Assembly: GCA_017545095.1 (NCBI GenBank)
Contig: JAFYCU010000092.1
Location: forward strand, 1-25,968
DNA from: Muribaculaceae bacterium
GTDB taxonomy: Bacteria > Bacteroidota > Bacteroidia > Bacteroidales > Muribaculaceae
Direction of reading: 5' to 3'
Length of the DNA: 25,968 nucleotides
The stretch's first letter is position 1. Every line of letters begins with the position of its first letter. Shown here one piece after another: positions 1-8,522 of the stretch. The notes beneath the pieces are model-generated. The model saw only the letters and a program-made list of their open reading frames with translations, ran no database searches and was not told the origin of the DNA. The position numbers were made by a program, and so were the translations under genes.

Positions 1-1280
1 ATTTCTCGTGCCGGGCGCATGAGGTCGTTTTTCGAGAACAGCTCGGCGGGTCGGATGCGCAACTCGCGTCGCGCCACCTTCTCGTAGAGGCGGTCGTTGC
101 CGTTGATAACCACCTTGTTGATGCGTGCCTGCTTGCCTTCGAACATGCGCATTGCCAGGTCGATGCTGTCGCCCTCGATCTTCGACTCCACGGGGATGAG
201 CTGATAGAACAGGTAACCATTGTTCATATACAGGTTTGCCACGGCGTCGTCGTCCTCCTGCGTGCGCTTGTTGAGGAGCTTTTGGTTATAGACATCGCCC
301 TTGCGAATGCCCAGCACATCGTCGAGCAGCACCGAGGGATAGACGGTGTTGCCCACCCAGGTCACATTATTAATATAATAGCGCTTTCCCTCTTCCACGG
401 TGATGTGCACATCCACAAGTTTGTCGTTGTAGGTGGTCACGCTGTCGGCCACGATGCGGGCATCGCGGTAGCCCTTCTCGTTGTATTTGTCGATGATGCG
501 CTGCAAGTCGTCGGCGTAGTCGGTGCGCACAAACTTCTTTTGGCTGAAGATTTTGAGAATGTCGTTCTTCTCGTTGGTCTTCTTCATGGCTCGCTTGATG
601 GCACGGTCGCTGAGCACCTCGTTGCCCTCGATATAGATTTTGTGGACCTTGATTTTCTCGTTCTTGCTGACATCAATGTCGACAATCACCTCGTTTTTCT
701 TGCTCAGGTCTTCGTTTTGCCTCACGGTGCACACAGCCTTCTCGAAACCCTTGCTGGCATAGTATTTCTCGACAATGGTTTTGATGCGGTTGGCAATGTT
801 GGGGGTCATCTGGTTGCCGGTCATGGTGCCCAAGCGTTCGAGCAGCTCTTTCTTTTCACCGCTCTTCACGCCATTGAAGTTCACCTTTGAGATGCGAGGT
901 TGCTGGCGCAGGTTGAACACCAGCCATGCGCGGTCGCCACACATCTTCTCCACCTGGATCTGCACTTTCGAGAACAGTCCCTGGCGCCAGAATCGCTTGG
1001 CTGCCTGCTTGAGGTCGTCGCCAGGAATGTCGATGCGCTGACCGATGGTCAAGCCCGAATAGCCGATGATGATGTTGTCCTCGTAGTTATCGACACCCTC
1101 GACACGAATGCCGGCAATCTCATACTTCGACGGAGCACCGGTAAACACCACCTTGGGGTTGTAGATGGTGTCGCCCACCGTATAGGTCTCGGTGGTGGTC
1201 TGCGCCTGCGCACCGGCCACACCCAGCGCAAGCGACATCATGAACAACAGTATCTTGTTAAGCATATTATCTTTTGTCAT
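1..1280 (-). CDS. bamA: Outer membrane assembly factor BamA (partial, N-terminal part)
   Basis: BamA (Omp85 family) folds and inserts beta-barrel proteins into the outer membrane. Only the first 426 or so codons are present; the gene runs off the window start. The translation opens with a signal peptide (MLNKILLFMMSLALGVAGAQAQ) and continues with repeated POTRA-type segments, for example VVIDIDVSKNEKIKVHKIYIEGN and VDVHITVEEGKRYYINNVTWVGN read as spans rather than exact domain limits. It reaches the LFSKNDLMRPARE segment typical of the end of a POTRA repeat. The C-terminal barrel is outside the window. The ATG at 1280 is used; an in-frame ATG at 1265 would give a shorter, cleaner signal peptide. 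It lies 22 bases after uppS in the same direction, an order usual in Bacteroidetes. Confidence 0.9.
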   Translation of the reverse strand, partial: MTKDNMLNKILLFMMSLALGVAGAQAQTTTETYTVGDTIYNPKVVFTGAPSKYEIAGIRVEGVDNYEDNIIIGYSGLTIGQRIDIPGDDLKQAAKRFWRQGLFSKVQIQVEKMCGDRAWLVFNLRQQPRISKVNFNGVKSGEKKELLERLGTMTGNQMTPNIANRIKTIVEKYYASKGFEKAVCTVRQNEDLSKKNEVIVDIDVSKNEKIKVHKIYIEGNEVLSDRAIKRAMKKTNEKNDILKIFSQKKFVRTDYADDLQRIIDKYNEKGYRDARIVADSVTTYNDKLVDVHITVEEGKRYYINNVTWVGNTVYPSVLLDDVLGIRKGDVYNQKLLNKRTQEDDDAVANLYMNNGYLFYQLIPVESKIEGDSIDLAMRMFEGKQARINKVVINGNDRLYEKVARRELRIRPAELFSKNDLMRPARE

Positions 1281-1302
1281 TTCTCTTGATGGAAAAGCAT
1301 GT

Positions 1303-2067
1303 TTACTCATCTACTCGCCCCGGATCACCTGCCACCTGCTCGCTGGTTTTACCAAATCGGCGCTCGCGCGATTGGTAATGGGCTATGGCATTCACAAAGT
1401 CGTCCTTGGTGAAGTCGGGCCAATATTTGTCGGTGAAAAAGAGTTCGCTATAGGCAATCTGCCACAGCAGGTAGTTGCTCACTCGCAGGTCTCCCCCCGT
1501 GCGGATGAGCAGGTCGGGGTCGGGCATGTGGGCCGTGGCAAGGTGCTGCGCCACCGTGGCATCGTCGATGTCGGCGGGGTTGAGCACGCCGGCCTGTGCC
1601 TTGGCGGCGATAGCCCGGCATGCCTCCACCATCTCCCAGCGCGCCGAGTAGCTCAGTGCCAGACACAGGGTGAGTCCGTTGCAGTGGGCGGTGTCGGCCA
1701 TGCATCGCTGCAGGCGCTCGCGGGCAAAGGCGGGCATACGGCCCAGGTCGCCAATGGCCGTGAGCCGCACGTTGTTGCGAATCAGGTCGGGTGTCTGCTG
1801 CTCGATGGCTGTCACCACCAGGTGCATCAGCAGGTCCACCTCTTGCTGGGGGCGGTTCCAGTTTTCGGTCGAGAAGGTGTAGAGCGTGAGATAGCCTAGT
1901 CCCATCTCGCTGGCCATTTCGGTGATTTGCCGCACGGTGGTCACGCCATTCTCATGGCCAAACGAGCGGTCGTGGCCATGCTCCTTGGCCCAGCGACCGT
2001 TACCATCCATGATGATGGCCACGTGACGTGGCAACCGGTTCAAGTCTATTTTGTCTCTCCAATTCAT
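1303..2067 (-). CDS. uppS: Isoprenyl transferase (undecaprenyl diphosphate synthase)
   Basis: A cis-prenyltransferase that condenses isopentenyl diphosphate onto farnesyl diphosphate to make the C55 lipid carrier used for peptidoglycan and O-glycan export. The 254-residue length is normal. The signature HVAIIMDGNGRWA (residues 15-27) carries the Mg-binding catalytic Asp21. TFSTENW (64-70) and RTGGDLRVSNYLLWQ (189-203), followed by SEL, are the other conserved family blocks. It is the third gene of a minus-strand envelope operon, 18 bases after the DUF6089 gene and 22 bases before bamA. The start is supported by position and by family length. Confidence 0.96.
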   Translation of the reverse strand: MNWRDKIDLNRLPRHVAIIMDGNGRWAKEHGHDRSFGHENGVTTVRQITEMASEMGLGYLTLYTFSTENWNRPQQEVDLLMHLVVTAIEQQTPDLIRNNVRLTAIGDLGRMPAFARERLQRCMADTAHCNGLTLCLALSYSARWEMVEACRAIAAKAQAGVLNPADIDDATVAQHLATAHMPDPDLLIRTGGDLRVSNYLLWQIAYSELFFTDKYWPDFTKDDFVNAIAHYQSRERRFGKTSEQVAGDPGRVDE

Positions 2068-2085
2068 CTTGATGTCTCCATTGGT

Positions 2086-2754
2086 TTATTCCACATAGTG
2101 GCACTTGGTGCACCGCTTGCTGAACTCATAAGTGATGGTGAACAACGCCAGCGAGTGCCAGTCGGTGTTTTTGGCAAAGGTATGCTTGATGCCATAGGGG
2201 TCGCTCACGTTGTCGAGCATGTCGCCAAAGTCCTTACGCATAGTGAACTCAAACGACACGTTCAAGCGTTCCTTGAGCTTATATTTCACGCCCACGCCCA
2301 TGGGCAGTGTCATTGCGAAGCCGGTGTTGCCGCTGCCGGTCATCGACATCACGGCCCCCAGCCCCAGCACCATGTAGGGCGACAAGCGCTTGTAGTTCTT
2401 GTAGCGGGGGCCGGCACCGAAGTGGAAGAAATTGAACTCGGCGGTGGCACTGAGGTCAATCAGATTCGACTGGAAGTCCACTCCCAGCCCTCCGGGCCAT
2501 TTCACACCGCTGTCGCGTGTGCTGCCACTGATGCGGGCATAGGTGAGGTTGCCCTTGAACGCCCAGCGGCTGTTGGCCACATAGCGCAACATGGCACCGC
2601 CGGCAATGCCGGGATGCGCCCACATGTTGCCACGGTTCACGTCGCCCAAATAGCCAGCCACACCCAGGGTGGGACCCACCTCGTAGCGGTATTCCTGCGC
2701 CTGCGCGGCCAGCATCAGCAGCAACGTTGTTATGATGGTCAGCAATCGTTTCAT
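2086..2754 (-). CDS. DUF6089-type outer membrane beta-barrel protein
   Basis: A 222-residue protein with a signal peptide (MKRLLTIITTLLLMLAAQAQ) followed by alternating beta-strand sequence. The start of the mature part, YRYEVGPTLGVAGYLGDVNRG, and the later segment with RWAFKGNLTYARISG match what I remember of the DUF6089 family, small Bacteroidetes outer-membrane barrels of unknown function often found just upstream of uppS and bamA. The open frame extends further upstream to 3057, but that extension is a shadow of the next gene; the ATG at 2754 gives the signal peptide. The C-terminus, FTITYEFSKRCTKCHYVE, ends with two cysteines after the last predicted strand, which is unusual for an outer-membrane barrel. 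Confidence 0.8.
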   Translation of the reverse strand: MKRLLTIITTLLLMLAAQAQEYRYEVGPTLGVAGYLGDVNRGNMWAHPGIAGGAMLRYVANSRWAFKGNLTYARISGSTRDSGVKWPGGLGVDFQSNLIDLSATAEFNFFHFGAGPRYKNYKRLSPYMVLGLGAVMSMTGSGNTGFAMTLPMGVGVKYKLKERLNVSFEFTMRKDFGDMLDNVSDPYGIKHTFAKNTDWHSLALFTITYEFSKRCTKCHYVE

Positions 2755-2762
2755 CGCAGTGC

Positions 2763-4214
2763 TTATTTCAGTGGCTTGAAGGTCATGCGCGGCAGCACGC
2801 CCTGCCAGATGTTGTTCAGCAATTTGCCCTGGCTGTCGTAGCCCCCGAAGATGTAGATGTAGGGGCATTCCCAGTGCACCGCGCCCTGCGCCATGGGCTG
2901 GTTGTAAACGATGGCCCGTGCGCCATAGAACGGCGGCATGACAGGCGACTGCTTGAGCGACGACGCTCCGCGAGCCCAGGTGATGCCGTGGTTGTTCGAC
3001 ACATAGGTGTCGGTGCTGATGGTGCCGTCTTTCAGGCGGCCTCCCATCACCAACCACGACTCGCGCCGACTCACCTTCAGGTTGGCAGTATTGATGGTGT
3101 GAGTGAAATAGCTGATGAGCGTGGGTGCTTCGAGTGCGGGCAGAGCGCTACTCGATGAACTGATCACGGCCCAATGCTCACCGTCGTAGGCCCAAGCGAG
3201 ATTGCTGGGCTTGCCATCGGCTTTGAGTCCTCCCACGAGCACCGCCTGCGGGGCCACCGCCCACGCGCCGGTGGTGGTGAGCAGCTGCGAGAAGCCTTTG
3301 ACGGGGAAACTGGCGTCGATGGGCATGGGTGTGTAGCCGTCGCGACGGGGGTATTCATCATACTGGAGCGTGCCATCGGCACCGGCCACGAGACCGAGCA
3401 AGCGGTTCTCATAGTTGCCGATTAGATTGGCCCATTTCACGCCACTCACTGCGGCCCAGGCCACGCCATCGCTGCTCGTGAGCAGTTGTCCTGCATCATC
3501 GAGCACCCACAGGGCGGTGCTGGTGGCCGCGAGCGTGGCAGGCTGGGGGGTGAAGCCGGAGCCAAGCGTTGTGGTGGTCCACGGCTCCATGGGGGTGGCG
3601 GCGTGCGACATCGCATAACCGGTCTTGTTGTGCAGCAGGCACCAGTACTGGCCGTTGAACGCTGCGGTGCCGAGCGCATAGTTGTCGTCGGCGGCACCGG
3701 GCAGGTTGCGCCGTGCGCTCAGCGGCCACACCAGACTGTCGGGCTCCACCTGATGCACATTCACCTTCACGTCATACACCTTCACAGCCAGCCCGTCGGC
3801 ACTGGTGATGGTGAGCGTGACGCCATAACGGAAGTCGAGTGTGTCGCTCGATGTGCTTTTGTACTCATATTCGGTGATGACCCGATTGGCATCCTGCACA
3901 CGGAACAGAGCCTTCGACACGGTGGATCTGAAACCCATCGTCACCTTGAGCGAACTGATGTTGGTTCCCACCGGGAGCGAGTCGGCATTGTAAATCACGT
4001 TGCGCTCGGGGTCGATGGTAAAGAACACCGAGTCCAAGCCATCCATCACATCGCTATTGGCCTGCAGGGCGAAACTGGACACCAGCGTGCTGCTGGTGCT
4101 GGTGGTATAGACATAAGAATCGTTCGACTCCTTGTCTTTCTTGCACGACACGCTGCCGGCCAGCAGCACAGCCAGCAACAGCGCGTATATTGTTCTTGCG
4201 TTATTCATTGTCAT
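2763..4214 (-). CDS. DUF6242-like lipoprotein, probable beta-propeller
   Basis: A 483-residue exported protein. The N-terminus MTMNNARTIYALLLAVLLAGSVSC followed by KKDKE is a signal peptide with a loose Bacteroidetes lipobox (Cys24). Residues of about 45-155 form a beta-sandwich-like region (DFRYGVTLTITSADGLAVKVYDVKVNVH). From about residue 165 there are repeated W-containing blades: WPLSARRNLPGAADDNYALG, then WCLLHN, WVLDDAGQLLTSSDGVAW, WAYDGEHWAVISS and YIFGGYDSQGKLLNNIW. These look like kelch- or Asp-box-like propeller strands. The overall pattern resembles the DUF6242 family from memory; function is unknown. It is the first gene of the operon, 8 bases before the DUF6089 gene. An alternative ATG lies at 4208. 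Confidence 0.72.
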   Translation of the reverse strand: MTMNNARTIYALLLAVLLAGSVSCKKDKESNDSYVYTTSTSSTLVSSFALQANSDVMDGLDSVFFTIDPERNVIYNADSLPVGTNISSLKVTMGFRSTVSKALFRVQDANRVITEYEYKSTSSDTLDFRYGVTLTITSADGLAVKVYDVKVNVHQVEPDSLVWPLSARRNLPGAADDNYALGTAAFNGQYWCLLHNKTGYAMSHAATPMEPWTTTTLGSGFTPQPATLAATSTALWVLDDAGQLLTSSDGVAWAAVSGVKWANLIGNYENRLLGLVAGADGTLQYDEYPRRDGYTPMPIDASFPVKGFSQLLTTTGAWAVAPQAVLVGGLKADGKPSNLAWAYDGEHWAVISSSSSALPALEAPTLISYFTHTINTANLKVSRRESWLVMGGRLKDGTISTDTYVSNNHGITWARGASSLKQSPVMPPFYGARAIVYNQPMAQGAVHWECPYIYIFGGYDSQGKLLNNIWQGVLPRMTFKPLK

Positions 4215-4230
4215 GTTTCATTTCAAACTG

Positions 4231-4238
4231 CAAAGGTA
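4231..4238 (-). promoter_or_regulatory. Bacteroidetes -7 element for the DUF6242-bamA operon
   Basis: On the minus strand the box reads TACCTTTG, a full match to TAnnTTTG. It ends 16 bases before the ATG at 4214, so transcription would start roughly 10-12 bases before the start codon. No convincing TTTG -33 element is visible at the right distance. Confidence 0.6.
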
Positions 4239-4726
4239 CAACAATTTTGGCACACGGCCATCACGTTTGCCACCTCATATAACGAACAAGGCGCACCTTT
4301 CAGCGTGTAAAATTAATATTTCATGCGCAATTGGCTGTTCTCAATTAAGATATAAAAATGCCACGGCCACGATTTTACACCTTTTTAACGCACAGTTCGC
4401 GCCAAAGTCACCATTCAGTCCTGAATAAAGAGTGGCACAACGCCGAAGCCGTATCAATGTTCCACACATTTGATACACTTCGAACATTTCAGTTGCCCAG
4501 AACCGAATCGGATTTGTATGTCGCGTAATCGGCGGCTGCAACCGCTATGAATGGCTCTTTGCTGCGGTTTTAGTGTTGTTGTATTTTTTAAGATTAATTA
4601 ACTACTAGCCTTGATTACACTCTTATGCACTCAAAGGCACTGGAAATCAACAAGAAAGCTCATCTGGAATAAACATTTCCTATATTCCTATAATAATTAG
4701 AAGTTGGTTTGTTTTGATAATTATTG
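4239..4726. other. AT-rich divergent intergenic region
   Basis: Between the two divergent promoters there is no reading frame with recognisable protein features. A short minus-strand frame at 4341-4541 lacks a plausible start context and looks accidental. The only structure I see is an inverted repeat, GTATCAA at 4451-4457 and TTGATAC at 4470-4476, with TGTTC and GAACA arms interleaved with it. No known riboswitch or RNA family is recognised. Confidence 0.4.
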
Positions 4727-4734
4727 TACCTTTG
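4703..4734 (+). promoter_or_regulatory. Promoter for the 1041-residue secreted protein
   Basis: The -7 element TACCTTTG lies at 4727-4734. A partial -33 element GTTG lies at 4703-4706, 20 bases upstream of it, which is the usual Bacteroidetes spacing. The predicted transcript starts near 4740 and would have a leader of about 70 bases. Confidence 0.65.
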
Positions 4735-4813
4735 TGCGCGATTTGCAATGAAAGCATTTCGACAATTCCCAGAAAAAACGATTCAAAACACCATAACCTA
4801 ATCTCAACTTTCA

Positions 4814-7800
4814 ATGAAAAAGTGTTGTCTTTTAGCTATTTTTTCGTGCTTGGCATTGCTGAGTGCGGCAAATGAGTATGTGTTCGACTTGCGCGAGGCC
4901 ACCATCCCCACCACGGGCAATACGCTCGAGATGACCAGCAGCGATGGTGAAGTCACGCTCACCATCACCATTCCAGAGCACGAACGGCTCAACGCTTCGC
5001 AGACCTACTCGATGAGCGATTGCGTGTATGACAGCCAAACGGGCCGCCTCAAAATCATTTGGGGCAGCGGTGCATCGGTTCACGTCAAGCAGAACATGGG
5101 TCGCAACCTTAACTTCGTGGAGCTCGGTGAATGGACCTATGCCGCCACAGGCGAGAATCTATGCTTTAACGAAGCCCATTTTTCCCCCGACAGGAGCAAT
5201 CCTATTGAAATTAAGGACTACATCCCCAATGGCGATGAAGCACATCAGGCAACGCTCAATCTCTTCAATTTAAAGAATCGCGGCGACAAAACGGAGATGC
5301 AGAGCTCGTTCAATTGGTGGGAAGAATGTTTTGAGGTGTGGATTGGCCCCACGTTTGTCGTGCGCGACGAGCGCATCACGCTTGAGGACCTCACTTTTGC
5401 CGACCATGCAGTGAAAAACTTTTATCACACCATCACCGACGACCTCGTGGGCGTGAAGGTGGAATCTGTGACTGGCGGTGTGGGCCAAATGCTTTTCTGC
5501 CGCAGCGCACAGCCCATCAGCAGCGCTCACAAGCACGGCCCAAATCCCGACCAGCAGCTGTGGGAGCGCGACGGCGTTATTCCTGAGTATGCCGACCCGA
5601 ACACCGTGCAATATGCATGGATTGCCCTGAAAATCGACAATGCCGAAGATTACGTGGGCAAGCGCTTCAACAACGTGCGCGGACTGTACTGCCCCATAAG
5701 TGGTCGTGAACGCGGCAATTATTTCGGTTGGCTCGACCCCAATATGCAAGTGACATCGACGCCCGAGATATTGGAATCGGGTGTTGAAACCAAGCGCAAC
5801 ACCTACTGTGTGGCCAACTTCTCGGAGCAAGATGACCACCACTTCTTCTTCCTGGAACCTCGTCCGTGCGAAATATGCAACGTCATCGAAGCCATGCGCA
5901 CCGGCAACGACGTGATTCTCGCGCCCACCAGCGACGCCATCACCCCCGACGGTGATGAAATCTACGTCGACAACTTGATCGAGGGCGGTACCGCTTTCTT
6001 TAATGGCTTCGGAATCGGCACCTATCCCTACGAACAACACTATGCCTATATTGATGTGGACCAGCAGTTCTGCGAAGAAACATGGGACACCCCGAAACAA
6101 TTCGCCTGGAAAACGTATTTCAAATTGTTTGACTTCACCGAAGTGATTGTGATTTGCTTCTCGAACAACCAGATTGATGACGCACTGCATGAATACCCCC
6201 TCGACACGCCCAACCCCGAATACGATCAGGATGAGTTCGCCATCCTGCTCGGCTTGATGGGCACAGGCGACACCCACGCCAGCCTGAGCGGTGATTACGA
6301 TGAGGAATTCTTCATGGGCTTCTCCAACTACTACAGCCGCTATGACTGGCGTCGCAATGTGAACGTTTACAAGAACGACATGCACATCAACCTGATTGAG
6401 CACCCGCACGAGAATCTTGATGATCATCTGGCGGCTCTCGGCAACATGGTTCTGATGCGTTGCGACTACGCTGGCACCCCTCTTGACACGGTTGCCACAC
6501 TCACGTGCCTCGCCCCTGGACAATATCTGCTGACCTACAACCAAGCCTCACAAACCGCTATCCACAATGGCGTTGTGGACGAGATGCTTATCGAAAACGG
6601 TGAAGTGCTCGGTCACCCCGTTACCAACAATCAGGTGTACAACCTTGTTGAAGCCAGCGCCGACCACCCCGCTGCCATTTCGTTCAGCGACTGCTTCTTG
6701 AGCGAGCCGTTACTTACGAAATCCAGCATTCAGACGATGAAAACCGATTACACCTATCGTCTGTTGCACGAGTACACCACCAACTCCCCCGAAACTGGCA
6801 ACGACGATGACGAGTATCACATTATTCTGAGCCATATCCCCGTGTATAATACCCTGCACAACGAAGTGTGGCGCGCCAGCCTGACCAAGGAAGATGTTGA
6901 TGCCGACACCACGGGCGTGCTCACCCTGGGCAACGACCTGCACATGAAATTCTCGTCGAGCACCAACAACCATGTGCTCACCTATCACCTTCTGGAGGGC
7001 CACGGCAGCAACGATGGAGTTGTGATTGACTCAATCGCTGCCACTCACCCCCACTACGACTTCGAGCACAACACCTACGAGAACACCGTGCCTGGCGATG
7101 GGTATGAGCACTACAATCAGCATGAGGACGAAGAGATAGGCTGGGACAACCTCTGGTTCGTGCCCGTGATTGAATCGGATCACAACAACAACACCTACGG
7201 CAGCTACAAACAGACCATCAACCGCGCCTACGTTTACCTCGAGCGCGACATGACCGGTCCCAACTCGATGCTCGGCATCTCGGCCTTGGAAGAGGTTGAT
7301 GAAAACAACGTCCACTACCGCTATTTCCACACCAGCCTGCACCTGTGGAGTGAACAAGAACTTCACGAGAACGCCAACTCCGAGAATCGCTACTTGTATC
7401 GCGTGTGGCGCGAAGTGAAGTCGTATGAGGATGGCAGCAGCCACGCCCCCCGCCGCGCCGGCACCGACGAGTCGACATCGAACCTCGTCCTGCTCAACAC
7501 CTATCCGGAATTTGGCGGCGAGAAGATCACCATGGATGATTTCGTTTACTGGGCAACCGACTATGCCGGCTTGCAGACATTCACCGGCGGCGACATCAAT
7601 GTGAGCGACACCTTCCTGCATGAAGTGCCTGCCAGCCACGACGACCTCGACCAGGTGATCCTCAGTGTTGACTACCACGCCGTGCTCTACGTCCACGACA
7701 CCGTTGAAGACTACTACTACCCCGTGTCGTCGGTGATTGTTCCCGTGACCTGGGACCTCACCTCCCCATCGAACGTGATCACCGGCGTGGAAACGATTGA

Positions 7801-7939
7801 TGCCGACAATCGCGCCGTGAAGTCGATGGAGTTCTACGACGTGGCCGGGCAACGGATGACCTCCCCCAAGGGCTTGACCATTGTGGTGACCCGCTTCACC
7901 GACGGCAGCGTCGTGACGACCAAGCAGATTTTCAAATAA
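4814..7939 (+). CDS. Large secreted protein of unknown function with a C-terminal sorting-like tail
   Basis: A 1041-residue protein with an N-terminal signal peptide (MKKCCLLAIFSCLALLSAA). The body is rich in Asp, Glu, His, Tyr and Asn and low in Lys and Arg. I recognise no catalytic family. The N-terminal 100 residues look like an all-beta module (SSDGEVTLTITIPEHER, RLKIIWGSGASVHVKQN). The last 50 or so residues (VETIDADNRAVKSMEFYDVAGQ, then GLTIVVTRFTDGSVVTTKQIFK) match the short C-terminal tail of many exported Prevotella and Muribaculaceae proteins, a VxxINGQ/VAGQ plus GIYIVxxxDG type thought to serve export or surface attachment. The gene stands alone, with its own promoter upstream and a strong terminator 26 bases after the stop. 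Several clusters such as DDHHFFFLEPRPCEIC and NHVLTYHLLEGHG could bind metal, but this is speculative. Confidence 0.85.
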   Translation: MKKCCLLAIFSCLALLSAANEYVFDLREATIPTTGNTLEMTSSDGEVTLTITIPEHERLNASQTYSMSDCVYDSQTGRLKIIWGSGASVHVKQNMGRNLNFVELGEWTYAATGENLCFNEAHFSPDRSNPIEIKDYIPNGDEAHQATLNLFNLKNRGDKTEMQSSFNWWEECFEVWIGPTFVVRDERITLEDLTFADHAVKNFYHTITDDLVGVKVESVTGGVGQMLFCRSAQPISSAHKHGPNPDQQLWERDGVIPEYADPNTVQYAWIALKIDNAEDYVGKRFNNVRGLYCPISGRERGNYFGWLDPNMQVTSTPEILESGVETKRNTYCVANFSEQDDHHFFFLEPRPCEICNVIEAMRTGNDVILAPTSDAITPDGDEIYVDNLIEGGTAFFNGFGIGTYPYEQHYAYIDVDQQFCEETWDTPKQFAWKTYFKLFDFTEVIVICFSNNQIDDALHEYPLDTPNPEYDQDEFAILLGLMGTGDTHASLSGDYDEEFFMGFSNYYSRYDWRRNVNVYKNDMHINLIEHPHENLDDHLAALGNMVLMRCDYAGTPLDTVATLTCLAPGQYLLTYNQASQTAIHNGVVDEMLIENGEVLGHPVTNNQVYNLVEASADHPAAISFSDCFLSEPLLTKSSIQTMKTDYTYRLLHEYTTNSPETGNDDDEYHIILSHIPVYNTLHNEVWRASLTKEDVDADTTGVLTLGNDLHMKFSSSTNNHVLTYHLLEGHGSNDGVVIDSIAATHPHYDFEHNTYENTVPGDGYEHYNQHEDEEIGWDNLWFVPVIESDHNNNTYGSYKQTINRAYVYLERDMTGPNSMLGISALEEVDENNVHYRYFHTSLHLWSEQELHENANSENRYLYRVWREVKSYEDGSSHAPRRAGTDESTSNLVLLNTYPEFGGEKITMDDFVYWATDYAGLQTFTGGDINVSDTFLHEVPASHDDLDQVILSVDYHAVLYVHDTVEDYYYPVSSVIVPVTWDLTSPSNVITGVETIDADNRAVKSMEFYDVAGQRMTSPKGLTIVVTRFTDGSVVTTKQIFK

Positions 7940-7964
7940 TTGGTTATCATAAATCACTTAACGA

Positions 7965-7998
7965 GCCGCTGTGGAACCCGCTTTCCACGGCGGCTTTT
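7965..7998 (+). terminator. Intrinsic terminator after the 1041-residue gene
   Basis: An 11-base-pair stem, GCCGCTGTGGA at 7965-7975 with TCCACGGCGGC at 7984-7994 (one G-U pair), closes an 8-base loop and is followed directly by TTTT. Confidence 0.85.
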
Positions 7999-8040
7999 GC
8001 ACCGACGGCAGCAGGTGCTGATATCGCCCCATCCACGGCA

Positions 8041-8060
8041 CAATGGCAGCGCTACCATTG
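8041..8060. promoter_or_regulatory. 20-base operator-like dyad upstream of the LytTR gene
   Basis: CAATGGCAGCGCTACCATTG is palindromic in 9 of 10 base-pair positions, including the centre AGCGCT. It lies after the preceding terminator and 63 bases before the -7 box of the LytTR gene. It has no T-run on either side, so it reads as a protein-binding site rather than a terminator. Confidence 0.45.
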
Positions 8061-8123
8061 CGAAGGCTCACCCGATTGCAGATAAAAATCGTCTGGCACG
8101 ATGGCTCAGTCGAGATTTTTCGC

Positions 8124-8131
8124 TAATTTTG
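8124..8131 (+). promoter_or_regulatory. -7 element of the LytTR operon
   Basis: TAATTTTG fits TAnnTTTG and ends 16 bases before the ATG at 8148. No clear -33 TTTG is present; that position is next to an inverted repeat, ATCGT at 8088-8092 and ACGAT at 8098-8102. A promoter lacking a good -33 element, with dyads in its place, is compatible with activator control. Confidence 0.5.
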
Positions 8132-8147
8132 CACGCGTTTACGAGAA

Positions 8148-8522
8148 ATGGAAGGCTACTTGATCTTCTCCACGGCAAGCGACCTGCTGCGTGTGCATCA
8201 CAGCAGCATCGTGTGCATCACCGGCGACGGCAACTACTCACAACTGCTGCTCATTGGTGGCGAGAAGCGCACACTCACCATCCAGCTTGGACAGCTCGAG
8301 AAGCTGATCTACGAACAACTGGGGCGACACAACCGAAGCTTTGTGCGCATAGGCAAGAGCCTGATTGTGAACTGCAACTTCATCTTCTACATTCACATCG
8401 CCCGTCAGCAGCTTGTTCTCGTTGACTCCACCAACGGGCGACACATCCTGCAAGCCTCGAAAGAAGCGCTGCGCCAATTAAAAACACTCATTGAGCATGA
8501 ACCTAAAGGAGATAAACGATGA
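8148..8522 (+). CDS. Stand-alone LytTR-family DNA-binding protein
   Basis: A 124-residue protein that is almost entirely one LytTR DNA-binding domain. IVCITGDGNYSQLLL (residues 21-35) corresponds to the family's I-x-Y-I-E-A-x-x-N-Y start. FVRIGKSLIVNCNFI (65-79) corresponds to the FxRxHRSxLVN core of the DNA-contacting surface, with His-Arg replaced by Gly-Lys. There is no receiver domain and no membrane segment, so it cannot take phosphate from a histidine kinase in the usual way. The gene overlaps the next by 26 bases, which suggests translational coupling. It most likely regulates nearby genes; see the direct repeats at 9391-9422. Identification of the domain is firm; its targets are inferred. 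Confidence 0.85.
   Translation: MEGYLIFSTASDLLRVHHSSIVCITGDGNYSQLLLIGGEKRTLTIQLGQLEKLIYEQLGRHNRSFVRIGKSLIVNCNFIFYIHIARQQLVLVDSTNGRHILQASKEALRQLKTLIEHEPKGDKR

Noticed and set aside
2755..3057. N-terminal extension of the DUF6089 frame
   Set aside because: It is a shadow of the upstream gene; the signal peptide starts at 2754.
4341..4541. Short minus-strand open frame in the divergent gap
   Set aside because: No ribosome-binding context, no protein-like features, and it crosses an AT-rich promoter region.
5270..6544. Long minus-strand open frame of 424 codons opposite the 1041-residue gene (and a similar one at 7031-7957)
   Set aside because: It has no start context or recognisable domain, and its composition (Val, His, Gly-rich) is what the reverse strand of GC-rich codons gives.
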